Source: Citrobacter farmeri
GTDB taxonomy: Bacteria; Pseudomonadota; Gammaproteobacteria; Enterobacterales; Enterobacteriaceae
Length of the DNA stretch: 64,000 bases
Reading direction: 5' to 3'
Assembly: GCF_019048065.1 (NCBI RefSeq)
Contig: NZ_CP077291.1
Location: 2,418,001-2,482,000, forward strand
In this document: piece after piece, positions 1 to 8,311 of the stretch
How the letters are laid out: each line of letters opens with the position of its first letter
How positions within the stretch are numbered: position 1 is the first letter of the stretch
Made by a program: the position numbers and the translations under genes
The notes under the pieces: model-generated
The model's input: only the letters and a program-made list of their open reading frames with translations
Database searches by the model: none
Told to the model about the DNA's origin: nothing

Positions 1-369
1 AACGCCGGCTGAAGGCAGTTCCGCGAGCTGGCATTTTCCCTGCAGGCGCACCTTTTTTTCCAGCGTTTCGGCATCGCGATAAAAGTTCGCATCCAGTACC
101 AGCGCCACGCCGGTATTATTTTCAAGATCGTGCAACTCCAGCGAGTCGAAGCAACCTTCCTCAGACAGCGTGCCGTTGACGCGCTTCGCTACTTCGCCCT
201 TCTCATTGAGCAACGTCTGGCTAAAGTCCTTTACCGGCCCGCGCAGTGGGTCAAAGTCAAATTCATTAGAGAAACTGGCCATCTCCGGCGTAAAGGACAG
301 CGGCACCGTGCTGTTGTCGCATCCCATCAGCGCAGTACAGAGTGCAAAAAGAAATAGCTGTTTTTTCAC
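1..369 (-). CDS. ynfC: YnfC family lipoprotein (UPF0257), N-terminal part
   Basis: The gene runs off the left edge; only the first 123 codons are inside. The start is a GTG at 369-367, with GGGGAA just upstream. The protein opens with a lipoprotein signal peptide whose lipobox is LMGC, so Cys17 would be acylated. What follows (FTPEMASFSNEFDFDPLRG, then a TLSEEGCFDSLEL stretch) is nearly identical to E. coli YnfC, a 236-aa lipoprotein of unknown function. It is divergent from the autotransporter gene, with about 627 nt of AT-rich DNA between them. In E. coli ynfC is followed directly by ynfD, so the autotransporter is an insertion between these neighbours. Function cannot be read from the sequence. 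Confidence 0.9.
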   Translation of the reverse strand, partial: MKKQLFLFALCTALMGCDNSTVPLSFTPEMASFSNEFDFDPLRGPVKDFSQTLLNEKGEVAKRVNGTLSEEGCFDSLELHDLENNTGVALVLDANFYRDAETLEKKVRLQGKCQLAELPSAGV

Positions 370-529
370 AGGTTCCCCGAAAGAAAAGGATGATCTACAG
401 ACATAGTAGCAAAGACTGTCGTTTACACTCCAGAAAAGCGAAAAACGACAGAAGCCAACCGGGCATAGTGCCTGGCGGAAAAATTCTGAGAAAATCGCAC
501 TCAATTTTTACGTATCTCAAATGCGACAT

Positions 530-543
530 TTGATCGAAATCAA
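530..543. promoter_or_regulatory. Perfect FNR box TTGAT-CGAA-ATCAA
   Basis: Both half sites match the FNR consensus TTGATnnnnATCAA exactly, with T and A flanks. The centre is at 536.5. On the plus strand CAAAAT at 566-571 would place a start near 578, so the box would lie at about -41.5, the class II spacing. On the minus strand AAAAAT at 509-504 gives about -40. The site could therefore serve the autotransporter (leader about 420 nt), ynfC, or both. The sequence alone does not tell which. Confidence 0.6.
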
Positions 544-617
544 ACAATTGTGTATTAGATTTTCGCAAAATTCCTAAATCATCACGCACGCCGCATTTAA
601 GCAATGATGCCCTGACA

Positions 618-639
618 AATGACTAGCGAATTAGTCATT
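618..639. repeat. Inverted repeat, 8-bp arms, 6-nt spacer
   Basis: AATGACTA and TAGTCATT flank GCGAAT. The arms are perfect. The repeat lies about 75 nt downstream of the FNR box and 358 nt upstream of the autotransporter start. It is not followed by a T-run, so it looks more like an operator or mRNA hairpin than a terminator. Confidence 0.4.
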
Positions 640-996
640 CAGCCTGCAATAAAAATTACTCATCCTCTGCGCATATTATCTCCTTGTATAAGGATAATTA
701 TTTGCACTATTCCTAATATTTTAAACGTCCTTAATAAGATACGTTTCTGGCAAAAAAACATTTAAGATCTTATATAAGAAAATGAAAGCAATATTAAATA
801 GATAAAACCTATTGGAGAACGCAATAATTAGTCGATAAAACCATTTCTCAATGCTAGATCATGCAAATAAAATATACCTCAGAGAAAATAATTTATTTTT
901 ATAAAATGTATTTCGCTCATCATATACACTAAGAGATTGTTCTTCATAACAAATATTATTTCGTATACCAGGCTCTCTCTTATGGAAGAGACAATT

Positions 997-3600
997 ATGA
1001 ATATTAAAAATTTGCACCACCAGAAATCACTGCTGGCAATCGCTATTGCTTTCGCAGTGCAAACAGCCGCCGCAGCGAATATGGATAATATCAATCTGTT
1101 ATCCGTGACGCCGCCGACGGACATCACGAGCGATCTCATTATCGACAATAATGACTCCCTCACCCTTTCCTCAACCGAAAATACCGGCAGTAACTGGAAT
1201 CAGGTTCGCGCAGTAACCGTTGGGAGTACCGGAGTCGGTACATTGATTATTGATGGTCGGGATGTCCTTGTTGCCGAAGGGGCTATCATTGGTTACGGGG
1301 GGACCGGTACCGTCACCTTGACCAATGGTGCCACCTTGAGAACGAATAACTGGTATATCCAGCTTGGACTGGGTAATGGTTCCGGTACGCTGAATGTGCT
1401 AAACGGCAGTAAAATCACCGGTCTTAATAATTTACTCATTGGCGATTCCGACATCGGCGCCAGAGGGGCTGTGACCATTGACGGCGCGAATTCCTCCATT
1501 ACCAATTACCAGACCGTCGTTGGCCTCCGGGGCCACGGTCAATTAGTCATTACCAACGGCGGTAAGCTCTCCTCCGCAAATCATATGTTTATTGGTTATC
1601 TTGGCGTAGCCGACTTTGACGTCGGCGATGGTACAGGGGTTGTACGGATAGACGGGGCAAACTCAATTCTGGATGTTGCTACGGAAATTAACCTGGGTGG
1701 CATTTACACAAGCAATAACACCGCCAAAGGTTATCTCACCGTCAGCAACGGCGCGACGGTCAAATCCGGCTCGTTGATCCGCCTGGCCTATGGCAACGGC
1801 AGTACCGGGATTTTAAATATCGGCGGCGCGCAGGGCGAAGCCGAACAGGCAGCGGGTAAGATTGACACACCACGAATCTGGCTGGGTAACACCAACGGTC
1901 AAAAAACCGCGATTCTGAACTTTAACCACTTCAGTCCTGACTTCCTGCTGGCATCTCAGATTTATGGCACAGGTGAAGTCAACCACGTCGGCTCAGGGGT
2001 GACCACGCTGACCGGGGCCAATACCTACAGCGGCAACACGCTTGTCTCCAGAGGCACGCTTCGCGCCGGCGCGGAAAATACATTTAGCGCCGCGTCAGAT
2101 TACATCGTCAATGACGGCGCCAGTCTGGATCTAAATGGCTATTCGCAAACCCTGAACTCGCTGGAACTGGCCGGTACGACAACGCTCTCTTCCCCACCGC
2201 GAGTGAAAGCGGCCTTTACCCCGACCACGTTAACCATCAACGGCAACTACACGGGCAACAATGGTCTGTTGGCCTTGCGTACCGTATTAGGCGATGACCT
2301 TTCGGCGACCGATAAGCTGGTTGTTCGTGGTGATACCAGTGGCACCACGCGCGTCAGCGTCACCAACGCCGGCGGTGGCGGTTCGCAGACAGTGGAAGGC
2401 ATTCCGATTGTTGAAGTCGAAGGCGCATCCAACGGGACCTTTGTAAAAGAAGGTCGTATCGTCGCGGGCGCTTACGACTACAACATCATCAAAAAGAACA
2501 ACCAGAACTGGCACCTGACCAGCGAGGTGATTCCGGATCCGTTACCGCCGGATGAGCCAGCACCAGCTTCACCAGAAACACCAGAACAGCCCGTTCCACA
2601 ACCGCCTGTCGCCTCGGAAGTTGAGCATCAGTATCGGCCGGAATCCGGCAGCTATCTGGCGAATACCCTTGCGGCCAACACGCTGTTCAACACCCGTCTT
2701 CACGATCGTCTGGGGGAAACCCAGTACACCGACGCGTTAACCGGCGAGCAGAAGGTCACCAGTCTGTGGATGCGCCACATCGGCGGACATAACCGCTTCA
2801 AGGACGGTTCCGGGCAAATCAGCACCCAGAGCAACCGCTATGTGATGCAACTGGGCGGTGATATCGCGCAATGGAGCACCGACGGTCTCGATCGCTGGCA
2901 TCTGGGTCTGATGGCCGGTTACGCCAACAGCAAGAGCCGCAGCCATTCCAGTCTGACCGGATACTCTTCTCGCGGGGAAATCAGCGGCTACAGCGCCGGT
3001 CTGTACGGCACCTGGTATGCCAACGACGCCGATAAAACCGGCGCGTATGTCGATGCATGGATGCTCTACAACTGGTTCGACAACACCGTCTCCGGACAGG
3101 GACTGGCGTCCGAGAAGTATGACTCGGACGGTATTACCGCCTCTGTTGAAACGGGTTATACCTGGAAACTGGCCGAATTCAGCGAACGTAACGCGCTGTA
3201 TATTCAGCCTAAAGTCCAGGTCACCTGGATGGACGTGCAGGCCGATACCCATATTGAGAAAAATGGCACGCGGGTAGTGGATAAAACCGATGGCAATCTG
3301 CAAACCCGCCTGGGTGTGAAAGCGTACCTGCAGGGGCATAACGCGATGGATGACGGTAAAGACCGCACTTTCCAGCCGTTTGTCGAAGCCAACTGGATCC
3401 ACAACACGCAGAATTACAGCGTGCAGATGGATGACATCAACAACGATGTGAAAGGCAGCCGCAACATAGCTGAACTGAAAGCTGGTGTTGAAGGTCAACT
3501 GACGAAAAACGTCACCCTGTGGGGGAACGTCGCCCAGCAGATTGGCGACAATGGCTACAGCGATACGCAAGGTATGCTGGGGCTGAAATACAGCTTCTAG
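997..3600 (+). CDS. Pertactin/AIDA-type autotransporter (type Va secretion)
   Basis: This encodes an 867-aa surface or secreted autotransporter. The start at 997 is preceded by GGAAGAG with 6-nt spacing; a longer upstream reading lacks this. Residues 1-27 are a Sec signal peptide (basic start, hydrophobic core, AAAA before cleavage). Residues about 30-510 form a Gly/Asn/Thr-rich passenger with degenerate repeats of the form GTLxIxxGxxV...IGxxGxG, typical of a right-handed beta-helix. A passenger-associated transport repeat (TLTGANTYSGNT) lies near residue 335. A Pro/Glu-rich linker spans about 513-540, and a 12-strand beta-barrel domain runs from about 590 to the end, closing on YSF, the outer-membrane C-terminal signature. 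No protease triad or RGD motif was noticed, so adhesion or aggregation is the likelier role. It has no counterpart here in E. coli K-12, which suggests a lineage-specific insertion. The ligand is unknown. Confidence 0.9.
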   Translation: MNIKNLHHQKSLLAIAIAFAVQTAAAANMDNINLLSVTPPTDITSDLIIDNNDSLTLSSTENTGSNWNQVRAVTVGSTGVGTLIIDGRDVLVAEGAIIGYGGTGTVTLTNGATLRTNNWYIQLGLGNGSGTLNVLNGSKITGLNNLLIGDSDIGARGAVTIDGANSSITNYQTVVGLRGHGQLVITNGGKLSSANHMFIGYLGVADFDVGDGTGVVRIDGANSILDVATEINLGGIYTSNNTAKGYLTVSNGATVKSGSLIRLAYGNGSTGILNIGGAQGEAEQAAGKIDTPRIWLGNTNGQKTAILNFNHFSPDFLLASQIYGTGEVNHVGSGVTTLTGANTYSGNTLVSRGTLRAGAENTFSAASDYIVNDGASLDLNGYSQTLNSLELAGTTTLSSPPRVKAAFTPTTLTINGNYTGNNGLLALRTVLGDDLSATDKLVVRGDTSGTTRVSVTNAGGGGSQTVEGIPIVEVEGASNGTFVKEGRIVAGAYDYNIIKKNNQNWHLTSEVIPDPLPPDEPAPASPETPEQPVPQPPVASEVEHQYRPESGSYLANTLAANTLFNTRLHDRLGETQYTDALTGEQKVTSLWMRHIGGHNRFKDGSGQISTQSNRYVMQLGGDIAQWSTDGLDRWHLGLMAGYANSKSRSHSSLTGYSSRGEISGYSAGLYGTWYANDADKTGAYVDAWMLYNWFDNTVSGQGLASEKYDSDGITASVETGYTWKLAEFSERNALYIQPKVQVTWMDVQADTHIEKNGTRVVDKTDGNLQTRLGVKAYLQGHNAMDDGKDRTFQPFVEANWIHNTQNYSVQMDDINNDVKGSRNIAELKAGVEGQLTKNVTLWGNVAQQIGDNGYSDTQGMLGLKYSF

Positions 3601-3633
3601 TCCCTTCCCCCGTGGCGACGCGGGGGATTTCTC

Positions 3634-3666
3634 ACAAACCCTGACCTCGTCGGGGTTTGTGTTTTT
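3634..3666 (+). terminator. Rho-independent terminator after the autotransporter
   Basis: A 12-bp stem (3634-3645 with 3649-3660, one T-G wobble) closes a CTC loop and is followed by GTTTTT. A smaller C5/G5 hairpin lies just before it at 3608-3625. Confidence 0.85.
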
Positions 3667-3773
3667 GGAAAGTAAAGGGATCTTTCAGATTCTTCAACAG
3701 GTTGAAGGCACTGACAATTGCTTACACTACCAATGCTATGCTTATTCTGTGCATCTCAACAATGGAGCTGATG

Positions 3774-4076
3774 ATGAAATTATCCCGAGGAATACTGACA
3801 AGCGCCCTGCTGCTCGCCTCCCCGCTGGTTTTTGCCGCCCCTGATTCCTGCGAACGCGTCAGGAGTGATATTGAGCAGCGCATCATCAATAACGGCGTTC
3901 CGGAGACCAATTTCTCCCTGAGTATTGTGCCAAACGATCAGGCTGACCAACCGGACTCACAGGTTGTCGGTCACTGTGCCAACGACACGCATAAAATTCT
4001 CTATACCCGAACCAGCAGTGGTAATGCACCTGCAACTACGCCTTCTCAGGAAGGTGCCAACGCCGAGCCGCAATAA
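3774..4076 (+). CDS. ynfD: YnfD, DUF1161 periplasmic protein
   Basis: A 100-aa protein with a Sec signal peptide (residues 1 to about 21, ending VFA) and a mature part starting APDSCERV. The core contains IEQRIINNGVP, a SLSIVP segment and VVGHCANDTHKILYTR, which identify the DUF1161/YnfD family. Two cysteines in the mature part (DSCE and GHCA) could form a disulfide. The start at 3774 is preferred over the ATG at 3771 because GGAG at 3764-3767 has better spacing. The gene stands alone, with terminators before and after it. The C-terminal Ala/Thr/Pro-rich tail is poorly conserved. The cellular role is not established. Confidence 0.88.
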   Translation: MKLSRGILTSALLLASPLVFAAPDSCERVRSDIEQRIINNGVPETNFSLSIVPNDQADQPDSQVVGHCANDTHKILYTRTSSGNAPATTPSQEGANAEPQ

Positions 4077-4092
4077 TTCCGCCTGTTTTTCC

Positions 4093-4113
4093 CCCTCCGG
4101 TAACGGAGGGTTT
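4093..4113 (+). terminator. Terminator after ynfD
   Basis: CCCTCCG and CGGAGGG form a 7-bp stem around GTAA, followed by TTT. It separates ynfD from the FNR promoter of the dms operon that begins 9 nt later. Confidence 0.7.
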
Positions 4114-4121
4114 CCCTCACT

Positions 4122-4162
4122 TTGATATGGATTAATAACCCCCACCCATTAAGGGGTAAAAT
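4122..4162 (+). promoter_or_regulatory. FNR class II promoter of the dms operon
   Basis: TTGAT-ATGG-ATTAA (4122-4135) matches the FNR consensus at 9 of 10 half-site positions. TAAAAT at 4157-4162 is a 5/6 match to a -10 element. A start near 4169-4170 puts the FNR centre (4128.5) at about -41, exactly the class II arrangement. On the minus strand TACCCCT (4157-4151) matches the NarL heptamer TACYYMT and overlaps the -10, which would fit nitrate repression as known for dms operons. The FNR reading is strong; the NarL site is tentative. Confidence 0.75.
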
Positions 4163-4224
4163 TCATTCCTGTTTAGCATGTCTCTGATATCGCTATAGAA
4201 AAAAATACACAACGATCTGTTTGA

Positions 4225-4262
4225 CGGTGTGGCATCAGCCCAATACCGCCTGCACCACACCG
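4225..4262 (+). other. Structured 5' leader of the dms operon
   Basis: The predicted transcript carries a leader of about 177 nt. It contains a perfect 8-bp stem, CGGTGTGG (4225-4232) with CCACACCG (4255-4262), closing a 22-nt loop. A second, compact hairpin-prone segment follows at about 4284-4318 (CTGTTCCCGAAGACAGGGAC). Long structured leaders in front of molybdoenzyme genes can be riboswitches of the Moco motif. I cannot confirm a match by eye. Confidence 0.4.
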
Positions 4263-4346
4263 ATCAATACAGAAAAAAAGGAATGGCTGTTCCCGAAGAC
4301 AGGGACGCAACCAGGTCAGTTTTTGACATTAGCAAAGTGAGCAACC

Positions 4347-6782
4347 ATGAAAATCACCACGCCTGAGGGCCTCATGGCGGCCAGTATCAGTCGCCGTAGT
4401 CTGGTGAAATCATCCGCCATTGGCAGCCTTGCACTTGCCAGTAGCGCTTTCACCCTTCCTTTCACACGAATCGCCCGCGCCGCAGACGGCATGACACCTG
4501 CGCCAGTCGAAGAAAAAGCGGTCTGGAGTTCCTGTACCGTTAACTGCGGAAGCCGCTGCCTGCTGCGGCTGCACGTTAAAGATGACACGGTTTACTGGGT
4601 GGAGTCTGACACCACCGGCAACGATGAGTACGGCAACCATCAGGTTCGTGCCTGCTTGCGCGGCCGCTCAATACGTCGCCGCATGAACCATCCGGACAGA
4701 CTGAAATACCCGATGAAACGCGTCGGCAAACGCGGCGAAGGTAAGTTTGAGCGCATCTCCTGGGACGAAGCGCTGGATACCATCGGCGACAACCTGAAGC
4801 GGATCCTCAAAGAGTATGGCAACGAGGCGGTCCACGTGCTGTACGGCACTGGCGTCGACGGCGGAAACATTACCAACTCCAACGTTCCTTACCGTCTGAT
4901 GAACGCCTGCGGCGGCTACCTTAGCCGTTACGGCAGTTACAGCACCGCGCAGATCAGCGCCGCCATGAGCTACATGTTTGGCAGCAACGATGGCAACAGC
5001 CCTGATGACATTGCCAACACGAAACTGGTGGTGATGTTTGGCAACAACCCCGCGGAAACCCGCATGAGCGGCGGTGGTGTTACGTATTACGTCGAACAGG
5101 CGCGTGAACGTTCCAATGCGCGGATGATCGTTATCGATCCACGTTATAACGACACCGCGGCCGGACGCGAAGACGAATGGCTGCCCATCCGCCCCGGCAC
5201 GGACGGCGCGCTGGCGGCAGCCATCGCCTGGGTGTTGATTACTGAAGATATGGTCGATAAGCCGTTCCTCGACACGTATTGCGTCGGTTACGATGAAACC
5301 ACCCTGCCTGCCGGTGCGCCGCGTAATGCGCACTACAAGGCGTACATCCTCGGCGAAGGTCCGGACGGTATAGCCAAAACGCCGGAGTGGGCTTCCCGTA
5401 TCACCAGTATTCCGGCGGATAAAATCATTCAACTGGCCCGTGAAATTGGCTCGGCGAAACCGGCTTATATCTGTCAGGGCTGGGGACCCCAGCGTCACTC
5501 CAACGGCGAGCAAACCGCGCGGGCTATCGCCATGCTGTCGGTACTCACCGGCAACGTCGGCATTAACGGAGGCAACTCAGGCGTACGTGAAGGCACCTGG
5601 GATCTCGGCGTGGAGTGGTTTTCCCTGCTCGAGAATCCAGTGAAAACGCAGATCTCCGTGTTCACCTGGACCGACGCTATCGATCACGGCACTGAAATGA
5701 CCGCCACACGCGACGGCGTACGTGGCAAAGAGAAACTCGATGTTCCCATCAAGTTCATGTGGTGCTACGCCAGTAATACGCTGATTAACCAGCACGGGAA
5801 TATCGCCCATACCCATGACGTGCTACAGGACGACAGCAAATGCGAAATGATTGTCGGCATTGAACATTTCATGACGGCGTCGGCGAAGTACTGCGATATT
5901 CTGCTGCCGGATTTAATGCCGACAGAACAGGAAGATCTGATCTCCCACGAATCCGCCGGCAATATGGGCTATGTGATCCTTGGTCAGCCCGCAACTTCAG
6001 CGAAGTTTGAAAGAAAGCCAATCTACTGGATGCTCAGCGAGGTCGCCCGCCGACTCGGGCCTGACGTGTACCAGACCTTCACCGAAGGACGTTCGCAGCA
6101 TGAATGGGTGAGATACCTGCATGCGAAGACCAAAGAGCGCAATCCGGAAATGCCGGATTACGAAGAGATGAAGCAAACCGGTATCTTCAAGAAAAAATGT
6201 CCGGAGGAGCACTACGTCGCCTTCCGCGCGTTCCGTGAAGATCCAGGCGCTAACCCGCTGAAAACACCGTCAGGGAAAATTGAAATTTACTCTGCGCGAC
6301 TGGCCACTATCGCCGATACCTGGGAACTGAAGAAGGATGAGGTAATCCATCCTCTGCCTGCCTATACGCCCGGTTTTGACGGTTGGGATGACCCGATCCG
6401 CAAAACGTACCCGCTGCAGCTCACCGGGTTCCACTATAAAGCGCGCACGCACTCCAGCTATGGCAACATCGACGTCCTGCAACAGGCCTGCCCGCAGGAG
6501 ATCTGGATTAACCCGATTGATGCCAACGCACGCGGGATTCAACACGGTGACACCGTCCGGGTGTTTAACAACAACGGACAAATGCTGATCCCTGCCAAAG
6601 TGACACCGCGTATTTTGCCCGGCGTCACGGCCATTGGTCAGGGAGCGTGGCTCAAAGCCGACATGTTTGGCGACCAGGTAGACCACGGCGGCTCCATCAA
6701 CATCCTGACGTCGCACCGCCCTTCGCCGCTGGCGAAAGGGAATCCTTCGCACAGTAATCTCGTTCAGGTTGAAAAGGTCTAA
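4347..6782 (+). CDS. ynfF: DmsA-family molybdopterin oxidoreductase, catalytic subunit
   Basis: An 811-aa catalytic subunit of a DMSO-reductase-type complex, nearly identical to E. coli YnfF along its whole length. A twin-arginine signal (SRRSLVK, Arg16-Arg17) sends the folded, cofactor-loaded protein through Tat. Cys63, Cys67, Cys71 and Cys103 form the [4Fe-4S] motif. The YGSYST segment near residues 194-199 includes the serine expected to ligate molybdenum in this family. The C-terminal third carries the molybdopterin-dinucleotide binding domain. It forms a complex with YnfG and YnfH encoded 10 nt downstream. E. coli has two tandem paralogues (ynfE, ynfF); only one is here. E. coli YnfE has been linked to selenate reduction; the substrate here cannot be inferred with certainty. 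The ribosome binding site is weak. Confidence 0.93.
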   Translation: MKITTPEGLMAASISRRSLVKSSAIGSLALASSAFTLPFTRIARAADGMTPAPVEEKAVWSSCTVNCGSRCLLRLHVKDDTVYWVESDTTGNDEYGNHQVRACLRGRSIRRRMNHPDRLKYPMKRVGKRGEGKFERISWDEALDTIGDNLKRILKEYGNEAVHVLYGTGVDGGNITNSNVPYRLMNACGGYLSRYGSYSTAQISAAMSYMFGSNDGNSPDDIANTKLVVMFGNNPAETRMSGGGVTYYVEQARERSNARMIVIDPRYNDTAAGREDEWLPIRPGTDGALAAAIAWVLITEDMVDKPFLDTYCVGYDETTLPAGAPRNAHYKAYILGEGPDGIAKTPEWASRITSIPADKIIQLAREIGSAKPAYICQGWGPQRHSNGEQTARAIAMLSVLTGNVGINGGNSGVREGTWDLGVEWFSLLENPVKTQISVFTWTDAIDHGTEMTATRDGVRGKEKLDVPIKFMWCYASNTLINQHGNIAHTHDVLQDDSKCEMIVGIEHFMTASAKYCDILLPDLMPTEQEDLISHESAGNMGYVILGQPATSAKFERKPIYWMLSEVARRLGPDVYQTFTEGRSQHEWVRYLHAKTKERNPEMPDYEEMKQTGIFKKKCPEEHYVAFRAFREDPGANPLKTPSGKIEIYSARLATIADTWELKKDEVIHPLPAYTPGFDGWDDPIRKTYPLQLTGFHYKARTHSSYGNIDVLQQACPQEIWINPIDANARGIQHGDTVRVFNNNGQMLIPAKVTPRILPGVTAIGQGAWLKADMFGDQVDHGGSINILTSHRPSPLAKGNPSHSNLVQVEKV

Positions 6783-6792
6783 GGAGTAACCG

Positions 6793-7410
6793 ATGACAAC
6801 CCAGTATGGATTTTTTATTGATTCCAGCCGTTGCACCGGGTGTAAAACCTGCGAACTGGCCTGTAAAGATTACAAAGATTTAACCCCGGATGTCAGCTTC
6901 CGCCGCATTTATGAATACGCGGGCGGCGACTGGCAGGAAGACAACGGCGTCTGGCACCAGAACGTTTTTGCTTACTATCTGTCCATTGCCTGCAACCACT
7001 GCGAAGACCCGGCCTGTACCAAGGTCTGTCCGAGCGGCGCGATGCACAAGCGGGAAGACGGTTTTGTGGTCGTGGATGAAGATGTCTGCATCGGCTGCCG
7101 CTACTGCCACATGGCCTGCCCATACGGCGCGCCGCAGTACAACGCGGCCAAAGGCCACATGACCAAATGCGACGGCTGTCATGACCGCGTCGCTGACGGT
7201 AAGAAACCGATCTGTGTCGAGTCCTGTCCGCTGCGCGCGCTGGATTTCGGCCCCATCGACGAACTGCGTAAGAAACACGGTGAGCTGGCGGCCGTTGCGC
7301 CACTGCCGGGCGCGCACTTCACGAAGCCGAGTATTGTGATCAAACCCAATGCCAACAGCCGTCCGACCGGGGATACCACCGGTTATCTGGCGAATCCGAA
7401 GGAGGTGTAA
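6793..7410 (+). CDS. ynfG: DmsB-family iron-sulfur electron-transfer subunit
   Basis: A 205-aa ferredoxin-like subunit carrying four cysteine clusters: CTGCKTCELAC near residue 15, CNHCEDPACTKVCP, CIGCRYCHMACP, and CDGC with CVESCP. These would hold four [4Fe-4S] centres that pass electrons from the membrane anchor to the catalytic subunit. It is almost identical to E. coli YnfG. A GGAGTAA ribosome binding site precedes the ATG. It lies 10 nt after ynfF, and ynfH starts immediately after its stop, so the three are one transcript. There is no signal peptide, as expected, since it is carried out with the Tat-exported partner. Confidence 0.95.
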   Translation: MTTQYGFFIDSSRCTGCKTCELACKDYKDLTPDVSFRRIYEYAGGDWQEDNGVWHQNVFAYYLSIACNHCEDPACTKVCPSGAMHKREDGFVVVDEDVCIGCRYCHMACPYGAPQYNAAKGHMTKCDGCHDRVADGKKPICVESCPLRALDFGPIDELRKKHGELAAVAPLPGAHFTKPSIVIKPNANSRPTGDTTGYLANPKEV

Positions 7411-7411
7411 G

Positions 7412-8269
7412 ATGGGAAGTGGATGGCATGAATGGCCGCTGGTGCTGTTTACGGTACTCGGTCAGTGCGTCGTGGGCGCGTTGATTGTGTGTGGACCTGG
7501 CTGGTTTGCAATGAAAGACGATGCCGCCGCCCGGCAACGCCTGGTTCGTAGTATGTTTTTCCTCTGGCTGGTAATGGGCCTGGGATTCCTCGCGTCGATC
7601 ATACATCTCGGATCGCCGATGCGGGCATTCAACTCACTCAACCGCATTGGCGCATCCGGATTGAGCAATGAAATTGCCGCAGGCTCGGTCTTTTTCGCCG
7701 TGGGAGGTCTCTGGTGGCTGGTCGCCGTACTGGGTAAAATGCCGCCCGCGCTGGGAAAACTCTGGCTGTCGGTCGCCATGGTGTTGGGAATCGTCTTTGT
7801 CTGGGCAATGACCCGTGTTTACCTGATCGATACCGTACCGACCTGGTATACTGGTTATACGACGCTGGCGTTCTTCATGACGGTGTTACTCAGCGGTCCG
7901 CTGTTCGCGGCATTGCTGCTGCGGGCTTCCCGTGTCACCTTTAATGGAACCCTGTTTGCCAGTATCAGCGTGCTGGCGCTACTGATCAGCGTGGCGGTCA
8001 TTGTTCTGCAAGGTATGTCGCTGGCAACAATTCACAGTTCGGTTCAGCAGGCCTCTGCGCTGGTGCCGGATTACGCCTCTCTACAGGTATGGCGCGTGGT
8101 GCTGCTTGCCGCCGGGCTGGGCTGCTGGATCTGCCCGCTGGTGCGCCGTAAAGAACCGCATGTCGCCGGGTTGTTGCTGGGGCTCCTGCTCGTGCTTGGC
8201 GGCGAAATAATAGGGCGTGGCCTGTTTTATGGCCTGCATATGTCCGTCGGTATGGCGGTAGCAGGTTAA
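7412..8269 (+). CDS. ynfH: DmsC-family membrane anchor, quinol oxidase subunit
   Basis: A 285-aa integral membrane protein with eight hydrophobic segments, matching E. coli YnfH. It anchors the YnfF/YnfG dimer at the periplasmic face and oxidises menaquinol. The ATG at 7412 is chosen because a strong GGAGGTG ribosome binding site precedes it at 7401-7407 and because it gives the E. coli N-terminus (MGSGWHEWPL). A longer upstream in-frame reading would overlap ynfG and has no support. The conserved HLGSP motif in the first half is typical of DmsC proteins. Confidence 0.94.
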   Translation: MGSGWHEWPLVLFTVLGQCVVGALIVCGPGWFAMKDDAAARQRLVRSMFFLWLVMGLGFLASIIHLGSPMRAFNSLNRIGASGLSNEIAAGSVFFAVGGLWWLVAVLGKMPPALGKLWLSVAMVLGIVFVWAMTRVYLIDTVPTWYTGYTTLAFFMTVLLSGPLFAALLLRASRVTFNGTLFASISVLALLISVAVIVLQGMSLATIHSSVQQASALVPDYASLQVWRVVLLAAGLGCWICPLVRRKEPHVAGLLLGLLLVLGGEIIGRGLFYGLHMSVGMAVAG

Positions 8270-8311
8270 CAAATTCGTGCGGGGAAACCCGCACTTTTCA
8301 GGATGTTTCAG

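Larger units (their letters stand above)
370..996. other. AT-rich intergenic region, ynfC / autotransporter
   Basis: This 627-nt stretch holds no convincing gene. It is clearly more AT-rich than the flanking genes from about 600 onward. It contains an FNR-type palindrome (530-543), an 8-bp inverted repeat (618-639) and several AT-rich hexamers that could serve as -10 elements. Such composition upstream of a surface adhesin often goes with H-NS silencing; that is inference only. Confidence 0.6.

Noticed and set aside
2737..3570. A 277-codon open frame on the minus strand opposite the autotransporter barrel
   Set aside because: The plus-strand barrel domain is unmistakable; the reverse frame has no motif or start signal.
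4284..4318. Possible cyclic-di-GMP-I riboswitch because of GGGACGCAA
   Set aside because: The matching upstream core (GCAAACC with the GAAA tetraloop arrangement) is not present, so the similarity is one short string.
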